In this document: positions 46,202 to 58,429 of the stretch, piece after piece
Position numbering within the stretch: the first letter of the stretch is position 1
How the letters are laid out: every line of letters begins with the position of its first letter
NCBI GenBank assembly: GCA_038501625.1
Contig: JAZAYU010000007.1
Location: 2,521,685 to 2,585,684 of the forward strand
Source of the DNA: Corbicula japonica
Lineage: Eukaryota > Mollusca > Bivalvia > Venerida > Cyrenidae
Direction: 5' to 3'
DNA: 64,000 bases
Program-made: the position numbers and the translations under genes
Notes under the pieces: model-generated
Seen by the model: only the letters and a program-made list of their open reading frames with translations
Told to the model about the DNA's origin: nothing
The model's database searches: none

Positions 46202-47169
46202 GCGCTGAGTAGTTTCCCTGATTTTCTCATTTCCCCTAACCAAGTTAGATAACGACGGCTAAAACAACCAAATAATCAAATAGGCATAATACACATTTCA
46301 AACAGGTTTACAAATAGTTAAAATGGAATGGTTTGACACAAACAGCTCGCTTTTTAGGCCGTGTACTTCTTTTGCTGCATTAGCAGCAACTTTTTACTTG
46401 TGTACTACATGTAACAGGTACAAAGCAATACTCCTCTTTTCATTAAAAAAAGAGATAAACCGATACGGTCAACAGCAATTTGCCAGTAACCTGATACAAG
46501 ACCATCACACCAGCATGTGGAATCAAATAAGATCAAAAGATTCTTAAATTATCTACAAATATCTATGTTAAACACGCATGTCTCGTTTCAAGAAAAAAAA
46601 CAAATATACATCACCAACATATGTCGGGAAAAACCTCAATGCTAATTTTGCGAATGAAACAACTATATGTATAGCCAATGTGAAATTGGATAAGATTCTG
46701 GAATTGATCGTGTTAGTGTTGTACATTGCGGTGAAATTGCCTCGAAAACATGAAGTAGGACTTATCTTTCTGGCGCAGAATATATAACGTATAATTTCAT
46801 AATTATTATGTATTTCAATAGTGCGAGATAAAACAATGTTTGTTTGCTTTTTCAGCAATATCAAGTTTGCTATGCTTGGTGATTCAATAATATAATAGTT
46901 GACCAGAGACAAAAATCGAGTTTAAGACGAAAATTGATGAGTTCATAAAAGTATAGTTTCCAGATCGATCGGCGTTTGAAATTCAAAGCTAGCTGGTGAA
47001 AAACTATATAACTTTCGTTAAAAAATGGTTACAAATAGTAATTCGTACTCTGCAATGATGCATTGCAAAGCTCTGAACCATTCATTGGCGATTTTTAGAT
47101 TCTTCTAATTGCTTACTAACGGGATAGTTTTGAAATTTCATAGTAGGAGTACATTATCTGGATTACAGC
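46202..47169. other. No recognised gene
   Basis: Open frames of 60-114 codons on both strands (46323-46547 plus, 46568-46912 minus, 46578-46787 plus) have no recognisable domain or splice context. Confidence 0.35.
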
Positions 47170-47363
47170 AAAATCCCTCTATTAAGACCAACGCTTGGCC
47201 TCGACAAAAGAGGTCTATACACACACACACACACATATATATCTTTCAGTTCTGTCCATTTTTATCAATTTTCTAGCATTTTCTACCCCATTATTTAGAG
47301 CACCCCTCTATAATATAGACCTATTTTGTGGAGGCCCAGCGTTGGTCTTAATTGAGGGATTTT
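47170..47363. mobile_element. Foldback MITE with 50-bp arms and CA/TA microsatellite loop
   Basis: AAAATCCCTCTATTAAGACC starts the left arm (47170-47219) and its complement ends the right arm (47313-47363), differing at a handful of bases. The loop has an (AC)n then (AT)n microsatellite at 47219-47241. Confidence 0.8.
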
Positions 47364-48296
47364 ATATGTGAAATGTTTAAGGCTTTATTTTGTCTTGCAG
47401 TTTAAATAATATTTTTTTTATTTATTCATGACATTAAGTTTATTAAAATTTGTAATATTCAAAAGTTGATCATTATAGAAACCCCTTGGAGTATTAACAA
47501 ACTTTCCATGTCAAAATCATTACTCTGTTAAACATTTCATCCAGCAGGATAAAATATTTAAAAAATATAGATTAGCTTATTCTGTTACAACTTAACATTT
47601 CAAAAATCATCAGATTTAATTAAGTTCTGATGTTCGATTTGTTAACGTCCGGGAAAGCATTGTCTGAATTAATTTAAAATATTTTGTAAATAGGTTATTG
47701 GTGCTAAAAAGGAAATTTAAAGTAAAAAAAATGACGAAGGCTGAAAACCTTTTTTCCATAATTTCTAAATGAAAATTCGACAACGATCTATGAAATTGCA
47801 TTTATTATTTTATAAGTAATGAGACGAAATGCAAGGCTCAATCTTTTTAACAAAGCCGGTAAACTTGGTCAGTAAAATTCCTTAAAACGAAATGCTTACA
47901 GTTCTGACCGACACTGGTCAAGGTAAAACAGTAACTATTAATTTTATGGGTTTGTATATCATTTCCAAAGGTAACCCATAAGTAACGGACCCGGCAGTAA
48001 TTTAACATTATTTGCCGAAAAAAAACTATGTTTATCTATTTTTAATCATAGTCTAAAATGCATGTTATTTTACTATTTGCTGGCTAAAATGCGTTTGAGT
48101 CGTGTTGTTAGGTCATTTCCTAATAATACTAGCATTCTGTATAATTTTACAGGTCATCTTTATAATAATAACACACTTAGTGAGCTAAATTCAAAACAAA
48201 ATGTTAGCAACTGGATACAGATTCCAATCGACAAAAGTTTTTCATCTCGTATTATTTGTAAAATGTTCTATAAGTCGCATTGAATTGAAAAAGAAT
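47364..48296. other. No recognised gene
   Basis: AT-rich. A 73-codon frame at 48062-48283 is not recognised. Confidence 0.35.
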
Positions 48297-48711
48297 ATGC
48301 ATATAAGGAACTGCTACAGCCAGAAAATACAGCCTTCCTGCGCAGTCAAGAAGTAAAGGGCAAGATAGCACGAGTTCGTATGAGAATCAGTTTCAAATAA
48401 GACATCATAAACAACTTACGATAAAGAGAATTATAAGGGTTACCGCCCTGGAACGGTCATTGGCAAAATAATTTGCTACTAGCGGTTTCTAGGGTGCATC
48501 AACACACATTTGCCAAAATAGTTTGTCATATGAACTAACCAGTACAAATTTTCTTGGTGAAATAACGCCAACCCCCTAATCTACTCGACAATGTTGCCGC
48601 AAAAGCACTCAAACATATAAAACATGAAAGCTTAAAACATTATTAAGCAAAAAGGCGGGTACTTAATCACTTTAAAACCAGAGTACCCGTAGTCAAATCA
48701 GCAAGAACCTG
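48297..48711 (-). mobile_element. Penelope-like 3'-end copy (diverged)
   Basis: Matches, in left-arm orientation, the terminal segment of the palindrome element: GCATAT start, GGTTACCGCCCTGGAACGGT, TTTCTAGGGTGCATCAA, CAAACATATAAAACATGAAA and GGGTAC...ACCAGAG near 48690. More diverged than the arms are from each other. Confidence 0.65.
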
Positions 48712-48917
48712 ATGAAAAGTTTTATTCTATGCATTCAATCATGCATGACCTTAGCAAATGTATTTATGCAATTTTATTTACTCAATTTTATCAAAATTTA
48801 TCAAAAATGCAAAATATAGTGAATGTTTATTAAACTAATAGTAAAAACTTGTATTTTATTCTAAGCCCAGAAAGAAAAGCAAATTCAAAACATTTTGACT
48901 TTCCATCTGAAATGTAG

Positions 48918-48995
48918 GAAAAGGATTTTGAAGATGATGAGAAATTGGTGATGAGGAAATTATCATCTCTAGTTCAAGAGCTCCATCAAGAAGGG
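48918..48995 (+). CDS. Possible 26-codon internal exon, gene unknown
   Basis: A 78-bp open block with acceptor AATGTAG and donor GTAAAC, phase 0 on both sides. It encodes an acidic, helix-prone segment (EKDFEDDEKLVMRKL, then VQELHQEG). It is more codon-like than the AT-rich surroundings, but a partner exon is not certain. The block at 53566-53640 is on the same strand and phase. I do not recognise the protein. Confidence 0.35.
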
Positions 48996-49320
48996 GTAAA
49001 CTTTTGTTATTCTAAATTATGTATCTTTATAAAAAAAACTGAGCAAAAATGAAAACTTGACACTGTTAAATTTTCATTTTTTACCTTTACTGTTCAATAA
49101 AATATTTTGAACAGTATGAATAGCAAATGAAAACGTTGTGACTGCGTCACGAATTTCTTGAAACTGTACAGTCACGTGCATCCCGTGACCGTGTAGACCT
49201 GCAACCCGGAAAACAGGAAACGCACGTGCTTACACCAAATTGGTGGACGTTTTCTTAAACTATAGAGGAGTTTGACAGAAAAAAAAGAATTAAAAATTTC
49301 ATTTTTAAAATTTTGAGCAA
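48996..49320. other. Tc1 element 5' region
   Basis: Upstream of the transposase start. GAACAGTATGAATAGCAAAT (49110-49129) could be a terminal repeat, but no matching inverted copy was found after the gene, so the element end is unproven. Confidence 0.4.
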
Positions 49321-50315
49321 ATGCCGCGTCTTTCAAATGAAGAACGTCATCAAGCTATAGGGAGACTCAATGCTGGCCAACTTGTAGCCGCTGTGGCAAG
49401 AGCCTTTAATTGTTCCAGACACACTATTTCTAGTCTCCGGACGCGAGTCTATAAAACTGGAACAGTTGCCGACCGCCCGAGGCCAGGAGCGTCACGTGTG
49501 ACGTCAAGTCGTGTTGATCAAGCAATACGATTACGTCATCTTCGCAACAGATTTCTGACTGCGACTTCTACAAGCAGAAAATTGTTTGATGGAAGAATAA
49601 CTGCTCAAACTGTAAGAAACAGCCTGCGTGCCACTGGACTTCGCCCACGGAGACCCTATAATGGACCAATGTTAACATCGCTTCATCGCCGCAACCGACT
49701 GGAGTGGGCCACAAGACATTTAAGGTTCAACCAAAGACAGCGGAATTCAATTGTCTTCAGCGATGAATCCCGATTCACATTGAGATTTGCCGACGGCAGG
49801 TCCCGAGTGTACCGCAGGCGAGGTGAACGTCATGCTCAAGTCTGCGTCCGTGAAGTTGACCTATTTGGCGATGGCAGCGTCATGGTTTAGGCTGTTTTTG
49901 TGCACACGGACGTGTTCAAGACAACTTAAATGCTTTCCAGTACAGGGATCAGATTTTGCAACCTGTTCTTCTTCCGTTTATGCAGAGACATGGCCCTGGA
50001 TTTACGTTCCAGCACGACAACGCTAGACCCCACACGGCAGTTCTTACGCAGAACTTTCTGAGAAATGCCGCTGTTCAAGTCCTAGAATGGCCGTCGCGTA
50101 GTCCCGACCTCAATCCAATCGAACACATCTGGGACGAGCTAGGTCGACGTTTTCGTCAAGGAGTCAATCCACCGCAGACGTTGCAAGATATTCAACGTGC
50201 CCTTGATGAACAATGTAGACGTCTTCCGCAGACAGTGTTCACAAACGTGCTGAGATCCATGAGGAGACGTTGTGTGGCTGTAACAGACGCTAGAGGTGGA
50301 CAAAATCGTTACTAA
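49321..50315 (+). pseudogene. Tc1-family transposase, DD34E, disabled
   Basis: Cut-and-paste DNA transposase. The N-terminal bipartite helix-turn-helix spans residues 1-110 (RLNAGQLVAAVARAFNCSRH, then a second HTH and GLRPRRPY). The catalytic domain starts RRNRLEWA and has the first aspartate in FSDESRF (residue 148). The frame ends at TAG 49888-49890 where the family has Trp, and a frameshift follows within about 25 bp. The rest (49956-50315) has the second aspartate in QHDNARPH, then SPDLNPIEHIWDELG. The spacing from that Asp to Glu is exactly 34 residues (DD34E). The normal family length is about 330-340 residues. One stop plus one shift only, so a rather young loss. Confidence 0.9.
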
Positions 50316-52311
50316 ACACCACGTTTCCACAATTCTTTATTCTGTGAACTTTATTTTAGAGGGTAGTCCTACATCATTAATGTTAATTCACGTTAAAGAC
50401 AAACGGATCGGCTGACATGGCAACTAGTCTCAATTCGCAAGCATCTGATTAACTACAATTGTTACCAGTCGCCAATTTAGCCAATCAGATTCTTGAGATT
50501 TAAGACTAGTCATTTAACTCAGGTTTATTATGTAAGGACCAAAATGTTTGTTAGTTGTTCGCTCCTTCCTTTTGATTATAAAGTACTAGCATTGATAAAT
50601 GCATTTTCACTTAATTGTTTGATGTGTTGAAAAGCTGCACGTTTTGTTGTGTCGCCATAGTTCAAGTTTAGGAAAGAATGCCACACCGTATGAACATGGT
50701 CCATAGCCTTCAGGTTTTGTAGATTTGTGGCATTTTCTCTGTGTATATTTTCAATCAGTTCACCCGACCTGACTTTTAAACGCAGCAGTTGTATTAATAA
50801 TTACCAATATTTCATATCCGTTCATTTAATTTCATCATTTCATTTATTTTATCTTTAGCGACATAGTGTACACAATTATCTTCTTCTTTGCGCATTATTA
50901 AAATGTTAATAAAATTTTGATATGGGTTCATTGCAAACCATGCAAAAGAACTTTTTGTCATACTTTCTCTGAGTTGCATTGTAAGTCTCCTGGATATGAA
51001 TGTTGTCGGTAAATACCGTCCCTCTGGGCATGCCCCAGTGAATATGCATTATTTTACGACATGGAAATGCAGTTTTTTTTTCCTCTGTACTATTTTTATC
51101 TTTCCTCTTTTAAGATTGACTGTTTCGTAAATCTTTTTTAATCTGGTTCCTACGGAACTAATGAAGACGTGCTCGAATCTGACGATTCTTCTTTATAATC
51201 GCTGTCATTCGCACTGTCCATTGAATTCCTGCGAAATAAAATAATAGACATCAAAACATTTATCAAGCAAACTACAAAATTTTAAGTATAATTAAGTACG
51301 TAGGTAAATTATTTATTATCGTTACATGTTTATATACAAAATACAAAATCTCGGAATTTAAAGAATCATACAGAAAGCACACGACCCTATGGGCCTATGA
51401 GTCACAAGTTAAATAATTAATATAAAAAATCCGTTTAACGGTGCAAGTTAACATAGAACACAACTGTAGTGTTAATATTGATATTAACTGTTTTCACAAT
51501 GTTCGTAGCTTTAACAATATTTAAAAGCGAATGTTTAATGTAATGTTAATATCTGATGATGTTGCATAATCACGATAGTGGAGTAATTAGGTATTCAAAA
51601 TTAATGCCAATGTCTTCGGATTTATATTTATCGACTTAACATCTTAACATACTGTGTTTTGTTTTTTAAATATTAACAACATTCTGAACGGGACATTACC
51701 ATAGGTATATAAGCATATATACCTATATATTTAAGCATAGAAATGACTTTTGAATAATATCTTTACATTCCGAGCTTTTGAGACAAGTCTATATTTTCTT
51801 TCAAATTTCCTGTACACGAACGTTTCGAAAAAAAGATAATGAAAACAGTATTGAACCTGAACTTTAAAAATATTCAACAATAATTAACTCGAAATACTGA
51901 CGAACCGTTTTTCACTTGGTATATTTGTTTGTTTGTTTTTTTAATTAAATTTTTAGGTTACTTGATTTAAATGATCAAGAAAATATATTATTTATGTTAA
52001 CCACTTAAGATTTCTGCTTTTTTGAAGGTTCTGATCGTGTTGATACATCAGTTACACGTCTTGTTTTTTTTATACAATTCGAGAATGAAGCTTCATCGTT
52101 TGTTGCTAGATATATATCAGGCAAATCCGTTTTGTTTAAAGGAGTATATTACAATAGTTTACGCGCATATTTCTGCGCAAGCGCTAGTTTCACGAAATGT
52201 ATTTTTCTCAGTGACCGGTGTTAGTTGAGTAACGTTAGTACTTCGACTGTTGCGTAAAATCAGTCGATTAAATATTTCAAATTATTTCTCACAAAGTAGT
52301 CGTCCGTGAGA
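50316..52311. other. Non-coding, with foldback-element remnant
   Basis: 50412-50530 holds a decayed copy of the 1550-1846 inverted-repeat arms (GCCAATCAGATTCTTGAGAT). The rest is AT-rich without recognisable exon or RNA. A 68-codon frame at 52022-52228 is not recognised. Confidence 0.45.
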
Positions 52312-52724
52312 ATGGCCTCACGCGAGAAAAACAAGAAGGGCAGGTTCGTTAGTGATGGAAATCACCAAGCTGTGAAGAAACGTAAATTATTTGGTTCGAT
52401 AATTTGCCCTGACAATGATTCAAGTGTTTCGGATAATTTGACGTCCGAAGTAGATAATGTTACTTTCATGTGAAAATGAATGATGTTAATTTTGATATTC
52501 TTGAATTTTTAACCAAACAGAAAATACTTTCATGTCAAATGGCAAAGAAAATTGCAGCATCCGGTTTGAATTTGAGTCATATAAAACTTGCTGTCTCTCG
52601 TGGTGGGTTAGATGGATTGTCTCAGCTGTTTGGTGAGAAACTTGACACAGGCAAACCTAGAGTAACATCTCTTAAATCTTTTGTTCAGAAATTGTATAAT
52701 TACTTAATGGATCATAAGATTTAG
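52312..52724 (+). pseudogene. Unassigned ORF pair (basic N-terminus, helical C-terminus), frame-broken
   Basis: An ATG at 52312 opens a 53-codon frame (MASREKNKKGRF, KKRKLF with nuclear-signal-like basics, then an acidic stretch) closing at TGA 52471-52473. A second frame continues at once from 52476 for 82 codons (NFDILEFLTKQ, AKKIAASGLNLSHIKLA, GRxRVT-like GKPRVTSLKSF). The touching frames look like one gene split by a one- or two-base indel. The pattern of basic leader plus helical repeat resembles uncharacterised multi-copy invertebrate proteins, possibly element-encoded. That is an impression, not a family call. CDS if spliced, pseudogene if not. Confidence 0.4.
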
Positions 52725-53565
52725 GGATTGTTATATGATTTTCATTCATTATCAGTGTTAGGTGTTTTTCGATATGTATGGAAACTTTGGCAACACTCAG
52801 GGCTGCATTTGTGGGAATTTTATGAAAGAAATTTGATAACTGTAATGTAATTCTTGATAAAGAAATAGTTAATTCTTTCAAAATATGAAATTAGTTTTGA
52901 TGAGCATGTTATAAAACTATTTATACATGTTATGATGGATATTTGTAGAATTGAATTAAAATTAGAGATATTTTTTACTTATATGACCAACTTTGAAGGA
53001 ATATAGTAAAAAATTAAGCCTGGATGCCCCTGTTTTTTTTGTTTTGTTTAGAAATATATACTTTGTCATTTTATGGAGATTAAAAAAAATCTGTCCGTTA
53101 CACAAAAAGATATTTAGATTTTATTCCAGTCAGGGACTTAATTGTCTCCCTTTTTTGTTGGATATTTTGGTCATTTTCCAAGTCTTTTCTTTAAATATAC
53201 AAAAAATCTCACATAATTCCATCCAAAACCATACATACACATAATTCCAAACAAAAAATGCATAGATAATAAGGTGTTGATTAGGAATTCCAGATGTAAC
53301 AATCATTTAAAAGATATATGTGCGTTTTCTCAAAATCCCTCCAAAATGACCGTATAGAGGGGTCTAATAATGAGCGATTACTCAAAAACAAGCATGGAAA
53401 GCTATATTTTTCTTTATATCATTTTGTTTGTGAAGGAATTCTCTTTACTTGTGCAAAGTTTTAAAAAATTCTGTCCGTAAGAACTTATTGTCATATACTC
53501 CTTTAAACCACGTTGGAGTGTTTATTCATTAATGATACTGTAAATTTCACATGTTGATTTTCCAG
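52725..53565. other. No recognised gene
   Basis: AT-rich; an 83-codon frame (52993-53244) is not recognised. CTGTCCGTTACACAAAAAG near 53091 and TTCTGTCCGTAAGAACTTAT near 53469 hint at a small repeat. Confidence 0.35.
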
Positions 53566-53640
53566 TGGGAAGAAAACAGTAAGCTGAACCAGTATGTTTG
53601 GAATAGAAAGAATATCTGCCGTTACTGTTCGTTGGAAATT
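53566..53640 (+). CDS. Possible 25-codon exon, gene unknown
   Basis: Follows a good acceptor (GTTGATTTTCCAG) and reads WEENSKLNQYVWNRKNIC with a CRYC pair. The downstream donor (GTGTAT) is weak, and the frame remains open to a TGA at about 53686, so it could instead be a terminal exon. In phase 0 with the block at 48918-48995. Not recognised. Confidence 0.3.
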
Positions 53641-53673
53641 GTGTATGTTTTTGCTGCTTTATTTAATTCTCTT

Positions 53674-54000
53674 TCAAAAAGCATTTGACATGCGTTTCTT
53701 GTTAGAACATAAGGTGTTTTCTGATCGAGTTCCGAGATTTTTACATGTCGATTGATATGAACTGGAGATAATCCTACATTTCCCGGCTGCTAAGACCTTA
53801 TCATTGTGAACACACTTGCAACTGTTCTGGCGGTTATTGTGCGATAAGGTCGCTTTTCTTCTACATTTCTCCGGGTGGACCCTTTCATCTTGGCCATCAA
53901 CAGTTATTAAGCTCTTCTTTTCGTCCAAAAGTCCTTGTAGTAACTCTTTTGTGTACAGTGTGTTTTCTGTCAAATTTTCCGAGACTATCTGCATTGTCAA
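53674..54000 (-). CDS. Unassigned 108-codon ORF, Cys/Lys-rich
   Basis: Minus-strand frame with a charged N-terminal half (KELLQGLLDEK, VDGQDERVHPEKC) and a C-terminal half with spaced cysteines (SCKCVHNDK, GKCRII, STCKN, TLCSNKKRM). The composition is less AT-biased than nearby chance frames, but I see no domain that I can name and no splice or promoter support. Low confidence. Confidence 0.25.
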   Translation of the reverse strand: MTMQIVSENLTENTLYTKELLQGLLDEKKSLITVDGQDERVHPEKCRRKATLSHNNRQNSCKCVHNDKVLAAGKCRIISSSYQSTCKNLGTRSENTLCSNKKRMSNAF

Positions 54001-54506
54001 GTCAAAAGAAATACATTTAGGATCATTTTAATAGTCCCGTAAATGAAGCAGGAATAGAAAGTCAAAGTATTGCATTGCGTCTTATACAGCAGTTTCATAC
54101 TTTTCTACCAGTGCTGCTAAAGGATAATTTTCTTGACTCTGAGCTTCGAAGAAAACGAGAAATTCCCGAATCCATCATCTGCAGTTACGTATATCTTTCT
54201 ACATCGAATGTTCTCGCAGCATAAAAGTGATTTACTGTCTTTAAGTTCCTTTTGCGTGTAAAGCATTATACGGCTTTTTTGTTATGGGTTTGATTGTAAT
54301 TCCCCGATCCAAAGTAATAAGGGTTTTATAAGGTCTTAATGTAGGTCTCTCGCACAGGTCTTCTAAAGGGACCTGATGTTCTCAGCCAATGGGGCTGCTG
54401 AGGTGAATAAATCGTGCTCTCCATAATAAGTGATGAGTTCTTCTTGCAAATCTGTTTTAAAATAGCGTAACTATTTACTTGTTAGTTAACATGATGTTGG
54501 GGCAAG
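54001..54506. other. No recognised gene
   Basis: No repeat or exon identified. Confidence 0.3.
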
Positions 54507-54740
54507 TGTGAGGTTGGTGCACCCTAGAACCTGGTTTAAACCCCCATTTGCAATTTATTTTGCCACTGACCGTTCCAAGGCGGTATCCCCAAAGTTTCTC
54601 TTTTTTGTTAATTGTTTGTGGCGTCCTATTTGAATTGACATACTTACATCAAACATGCTCTCTCCCTTCCTCTCTTCTTTTCAGCGCGTGGGGAAGCTGT
54701 GTTTTGTGAGTGTGGCGATTCCTGATATGCATATTTTACT
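54507..54740 (+). mobile_element. Penelope-like 3'-end copy, plus orientation
   Basis: Collinear with 42230-42445: GGTTGGTGCACCCTAGAACC, TTGTTTGTGGCGTCCTATTT, CATGCTCTCTCCC and CCTGATATGCATATTTT. Includes CCACTGACCGTTCCAAGGCG, which the right arm lacks, so the palindrome copy has lost a short internal piece. Confidence 0.75.
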
Positions 54741-55502
54741 TCTTATTATGTTACATTATTGTGATTATTATTATTAAAATATCTTAATGTGTCTTGGTTG
54801 AAGCCAAGTTGCACTTACAAATCGCCTCTTTTCAGCCCTACATAGTCCATCCCGTCTTGACGTTAAGATTGACGGCGTCTATCGACTTGCTATAGTTGCG
54901 CCGCAGAACTGGATTACTGAGTACGGAACGGTATGCGGTACGTGCCTGACCTATCCCTACATTATGTGCTTCCGCTTTTGAGTCCGTTTGTTTCTACAAA
55001 GCCTATGTCAGGGTTTAAATCTGTTCACATTTGCATAAAGAGTTTCTAGGTCTCTTACGTACGAAAGTATGTACACATTAACGCAAGTGGCTGTCATTTT
55101 ACCAACAAGCCATACAAAACCAACGATTTTAGGATTTGTATTCTACAGTTCTTGCTAGTAGACTGACCGAAGAAAGAATTGCTCAGTTGTGTAAGTCTCA
55201 GATAATTTATATTGAACTAGCCTGTCGAGCAAACATTGTACAATGCCGAAGAATAAACCACTATCCTTGGGTAATTTTTCGAAGTTTTTCCCCATAAGCC
55301 TGTAAACATAGCTATTATAAGCTAAGAAATCCCTTTTACATGCAGCTAAAATACATAGCCAAAGAAATTAAACCAAAACCTTTTTGACCGTTACTCTGTT
55401 GATGCAGATGTTTCTATGGTTAAAAACACAAATCATAAGTGAAGTTTTGCTACCCAAGTGATTACAAAATTCAGACTATAACTGTTATTTTTGAAAAAAG
55501 TG
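54741..55502. other. Spacer between two facing Penelope-like 3' ends
   Basis: 762 bp of unrecognised sequence, bracketed by inverted element ends at 54507-54740 and 55503-55880. A possible composite inverted unit. Confidence 0.45.
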
Positions 55503-55880
55503 AAATATGCATATCAAGAATGGCCAACTCCAGCAGACACAGCCTCCCCACACTGCTAAAATGTAGAGAGGAAAAAGAGTGCAGTTTCAATAAGGACGCC
55601 AAAAACAATTAACAAAAGTGAGAACCCAAAGGGGTTACCGCCTTGGATCGGTCAGTGGCAAAACAATTTGCCATTGGGGGCTTAAACCAGGTTCTAGGGT
55701 GCATCAAGTTAACCCTTGTCCCAACAGGTTCTCATATCACAAAACAAGTACAAGTTGTCTTGGTGAAATAACTACAACCTACCCATCAGCTCAACAATGT
55801 TGTATGCTAAAGCACACCAACATATAACACAGAAGAAGCTTATAGCAATGAAAAGCAAAAGGGACAGGTACTCAATGAAA
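55503..55880 (-). mobile_element. Penelope-like 3'-end copy, minus orientation
   Basis: Collinear with the left-arm outer end: ATATGCATATCAAGAATGG, GGTTACCGCCTTGGATCGG, TAAACCAGGTTCTAGGGTGC, CAAGTACAAGTTGTCTTGG, and ACAGGTACTCAATGA at the far side. Confidence 0.75.
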
Positions 55881-55900
55881 GATTTCAATAAGGTTACGTA

Positions 55901-57518
55901 TAGACGATTCTATTTTTTAGTACAGTCCGAATAATCTCCCCTGACAAATACTCTTCAATCACCCCGTCCGCCATTACGGAAATGAAAACAAATAATGTAG
56001 CCTATGTAATACTGATGCCTTAGAGGATGAATTTCACTATTTTTTGCGATGTTTTTCAAACATAAACAGAAACCATAATCCAGTCGAGTATACTAGACAC
56101 CCTAAAACATTCAAATTTTCATCACTTATGAATAGAAAGGATAGAGTTTATTTTCATTACTCTTATCCAGTAACCAGTTTTTGCAAGAAGGTAATACTGA
56201 CTTTCAGATCAACGATCTCAATTTGGATGTGGTTTAGTGCTTATAATATTTATACTCATTTCTCGTTTTCTATTATGCTCATGTACAATTACGTACATGT
56301 ATTTTACTTGTTTGTTCAGATGATGTTACTATGTGTTTGTAATCAACTGTTGCCTCTCTTAGGCCCTGACATGTGATGTGAAATAAAAAAGTTGAAAGTT
56401 GACTGAATAGAGATCCATTGGTAAAAGACGCTATAATTGAGTGAGGCCAGTTTGTGAGACATTAACGTTGACACGTGTGTTATTCTGTCTACGTCTATAA
56501 ATGAAAATATGTACCCTCTAATTAATAAAAAACACGACTGTATTAATTAATTTTTAATATCAAAAGTTACCACTTCTAGTAAAAAAAGTTACCTAGCTCT
56601 ACAAATTAAGAATTAAATGGTATTACAGTTAACAAGGTACGGATAAATTTTCCCTTATTTGTCTCATAATGTATTCCCCTTGCTTAGATACATTGTTCCT
56701 TACTCTTTAATTGAATGGTACAGCTTTAGCTTTCATATTAAATGGGCAACTAGTGTAGATCCAGATCAATACTGCACTCGTTCCTAATTCGTATCTACAC
56801 TGTTAACTTTTTTTTTGAAACTTTATTTATAAAAAAACACTGGTACTGGTTGTACATCCTGATCAGAATATATGGATATGCCGGTCGATCTGGATCTGCA
56901 CATGGGTACACATCGGGTGTGCCCGATCTTATAGAATGAAACTTGATCTACACTGACCATCTGTACTGGTTAATTTCAACTTTCACGAAGCTGTCTACAA
57001 CATTGTTTTACCCTTTACTTCACATGTTCGACTTTTACTGTTCAGATTACATGACAGTTAAATAACTTTCTTTGAAAAAGTTTAAAGCACTGAATCAAAA
57101 CCAAAGCTGAAATTAATAAAATAAATATCGTATTTAAGTTTACATACTAATTTATCATAAAACATGATTGTCAGCTCATCTGTTTTATGTTAAACTGTGT
57201 TACAGTATTTTTCACATCTGTGACCATTGTAGTTTCTATTTCTAAAGTATAGATCCTGGGTCTACAGTGTTCACTTTCCATTATCACCATCACCAGGAAC
57301 AATTAATAGGAAATTTATAGTTGCATTTAAAAACACAATTATTTCAATAATACTGCCTAAGAAACTGCTTGATATCTGTCATTGTTTGGCACGAATTTGG
57401 ATTTTTTGTGTATAGCGTTGTCAAGGACTCTCAGGAATTTTCACCTCTGTAATGGCGGACAGTCACGTGACATAAAAATGGCGGCTGTCAAATTAATGGT
57501 ATTGGAATCGTCTATTAG
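55901..57518. mobile_element. TIR element of about 1.6 kb (imperfect ends)
   Basis: TAGACGATTC at 55901-55910 is inverted as GAATCGTCTA near 57509-57518. Some 55-60 bp inside, GTCCGCCATTACGGA (about 55967) is inverted as TGTAATGGCGGAC (about 57449). The interior includes GATCTGGATCTG-family sequence (56750-56960) and a 110-codon unrecognised frame at 56044-56376. Confidence 0.55.
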
Positions 57519-58429
57519 TAATGATAATATCATTATCATCTCCCATCATGGTGCTTAACATTTGCTTTTTTACTTAACAAATAAATTATGGATTATTTTT
57601 TTTATTTGTAACGCATAGCCTTCACAACGGCAATCATCATGAAATCTTCTGCGGCTGGGTATTTCTCCAACAGTTGTCTTTACACATTCTATTTCGCCGT
57701 GTCTGCTTTATCTACTATTTCATGTGTTTTAGTAAATTTGACATAGTCAATAAGTTGGTGTATGTGTTGGCGATAATTTACACAGGCGATGTGTACAACA
57801 AAAACAGAAATCATATCATTTTTCTCTCGCCTTTCAAACTTTGTCAAAGAAGTTGATATTCAGGTCTGCTAATTGCAAGAGTAAGAGCGGATGTTTTTAT
57901 ATAAACATATGCTTTCGTGATAGATATTGAATATTTGTTTCATGTTGATTTATATCCCGAGTTTTCTTAAAGACCAAAATGATTAGAGCAAGTGTTTTTA
58001 AAAATCTTTTCGAAATCCCTTTTATGGGTAGAATTGCTGCCAAAATATCAGTGTAAACGTATTTTGCAAACTTACACTAGTCAGGGACCAAGTATCTAGG
58101 TATATTGCTATGAAAACAATATGTGGGTTATACTATCATCTTCCGGTTGGTAACAGTGTTGAAGACTATTCTAGATACATTGTTCATTTTCGATATAAGC
58201 ACTACCATAAAAATATATATATGGATTTTCTTTTGGATATTACAATTAGCCTACTAATGGCTTGATTTACACAGATACTAGGGTTCACGATCCTAGTAAC
58301 AGAAAGCAAAATCTAAAAACAAAGGGTCTTGACTCTTTCTTAGGGTTACCTTATACAAACTTAGTATCAGACACAAGAAACAGTTAGCAATTTTTAATTT
58401 ATTAAGCAACCTAATTATTTTTCTAAAGG
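57519..58429. other. No recognised gene
   Basis: AT-rich, no repeat or exon identified. Confidence 0.35.

Noticed and set aside
49110..50560. A complete Tc1 transposon with two terminal repeats
   Set aside because: Only a candidate left end was seen; its complement does not occur after the gene.
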